This document shows positions 30,567 through 30,603 of a stretch of 30,603 nt of DNA, one piece after another (the first letter of the stretch is position 1; every line of letters starts with the position of its first letter). A model generated the notes under the pieces. The model did no database searches and had not been told where the DNA came from. It was given only the letters and a program-made list of their open reading frames with translations. This DNA comes from an uncultured Eubacteriales bacterium (GTDB lineage Bacteria > Bacillota > Clostridia > Christensenellales > UBA1242): NCBI GenBank assembly GCA_900557645.1, contig USSZ01000011.1, forward strand, positions 1 through 30,603, in the 5' to 3' direction. The position numbers and the translations under genes are program-made.

Positions 30567-30603
30567 TTACTCGAGCTCAATCGTTGCAGGCGGCTTGCCG
30601 GTG
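30567..30603 (-). CDS. C-terminal end of an unrecognised minus-strand gene (cut by window edge)
   Basis: Only eleven codons are visible, ending TGKPPATIELE and TAA. The codons used (GGC, CCG, CTC, GAG) are rare in the neighbouring genes, and the stretch is much richer in G+C. The downstream terminator reads in the same direction, which supports a real transcribed gene ending here. The product cannot be identified from this fragment; a recently acquired gene or mobile element is possible. Confidence 0.5.
   Translation of the reverse strand, partial: TGKPPATIELE

Overview
The window is a low-GC bacterial chromosome segment whose gene order and families point to the Bacillota (Firmicutes), most likely a Clostridia-like gut lineage. 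Supporting signs are the canonical S10-spc-alpha ribosomal protein cluster with a KOW protein between map and infA, a T-box leader, WhiA and a YqzL-like protein before recO, strong AGGAGG ribosome binding sites and sigma-A type promoters. TGA is used as an ordinary stop (secY, adk, the PHP gene), so this is not a TGA-recoding mollicute. I cannot name the species from sequence alone.

Layout. 1-2177 (minus strand): the start of lysS under a T-box leader with its own promoter, and upstream of it an ABC-F ATPase gene. 2251-2403 holds the decayed remains of a Nudix gene. 2443-4672 (plus): an intact Nudix hydrolase, a BclA/C1q-like surface protein, a YqzL-like small protein and recO. 4673-5205 is a long non-coding stretch with the recO terminator, a strong promoter and a folded 5' leader. 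5206-21121 is the ribosomal superoperon: rpsJ-rplC-rplD-rplW-rplB-rpsS-rplV-rpsC-rplP-rpmC-rpsQ-rplN-rplX-rplE-rpsZ-rpsH-rplF-rplR-rpsE-rpmD-rplO-secY-adk-map-KOW-infA-rpmJ-rpsM-rpsK-rpsD-rpoA-rplQ, closed by a strong terminator. Only one large internal gap exists (secY-adk, 240 bases, rich in inverted repeats).

21281-23885 is an accessory stretch of single-gene units: a SHOCT membrane protein, dtd, an unrecognised AT-rich gene and a small two-helix membrane protein. dtd is flanked by two diverged copies of a structured element. The downstream copy folds on paper into a perfect four-way junction with no unpaired junction bases, and is the most unusual non-coding signal in the window. 24098-30413 is a PHP phosphatase-whiA-dnaE-pfkA-like operon. 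The last gene sits at the usual pfkA position but has changes at residues that bind metal and substrate in phosphofructokinase. The right edge (30414-30603) is clearly richer in G+C and holds the last codons of a minus-strand gene with its terminator.

Most genes serve translation: ribosomal proteins, initiation factor 1, methionine removal, protein export, RNA polymerase alpha, LysRS and D-aminoacyl-tRNA proofreading. The rest serve DNA repair and replication (recO, dnaE), cell-cycle regulation (whiA) and nucleotide or sugar phosphate metabolism (adk, Nudix, pfk-like).
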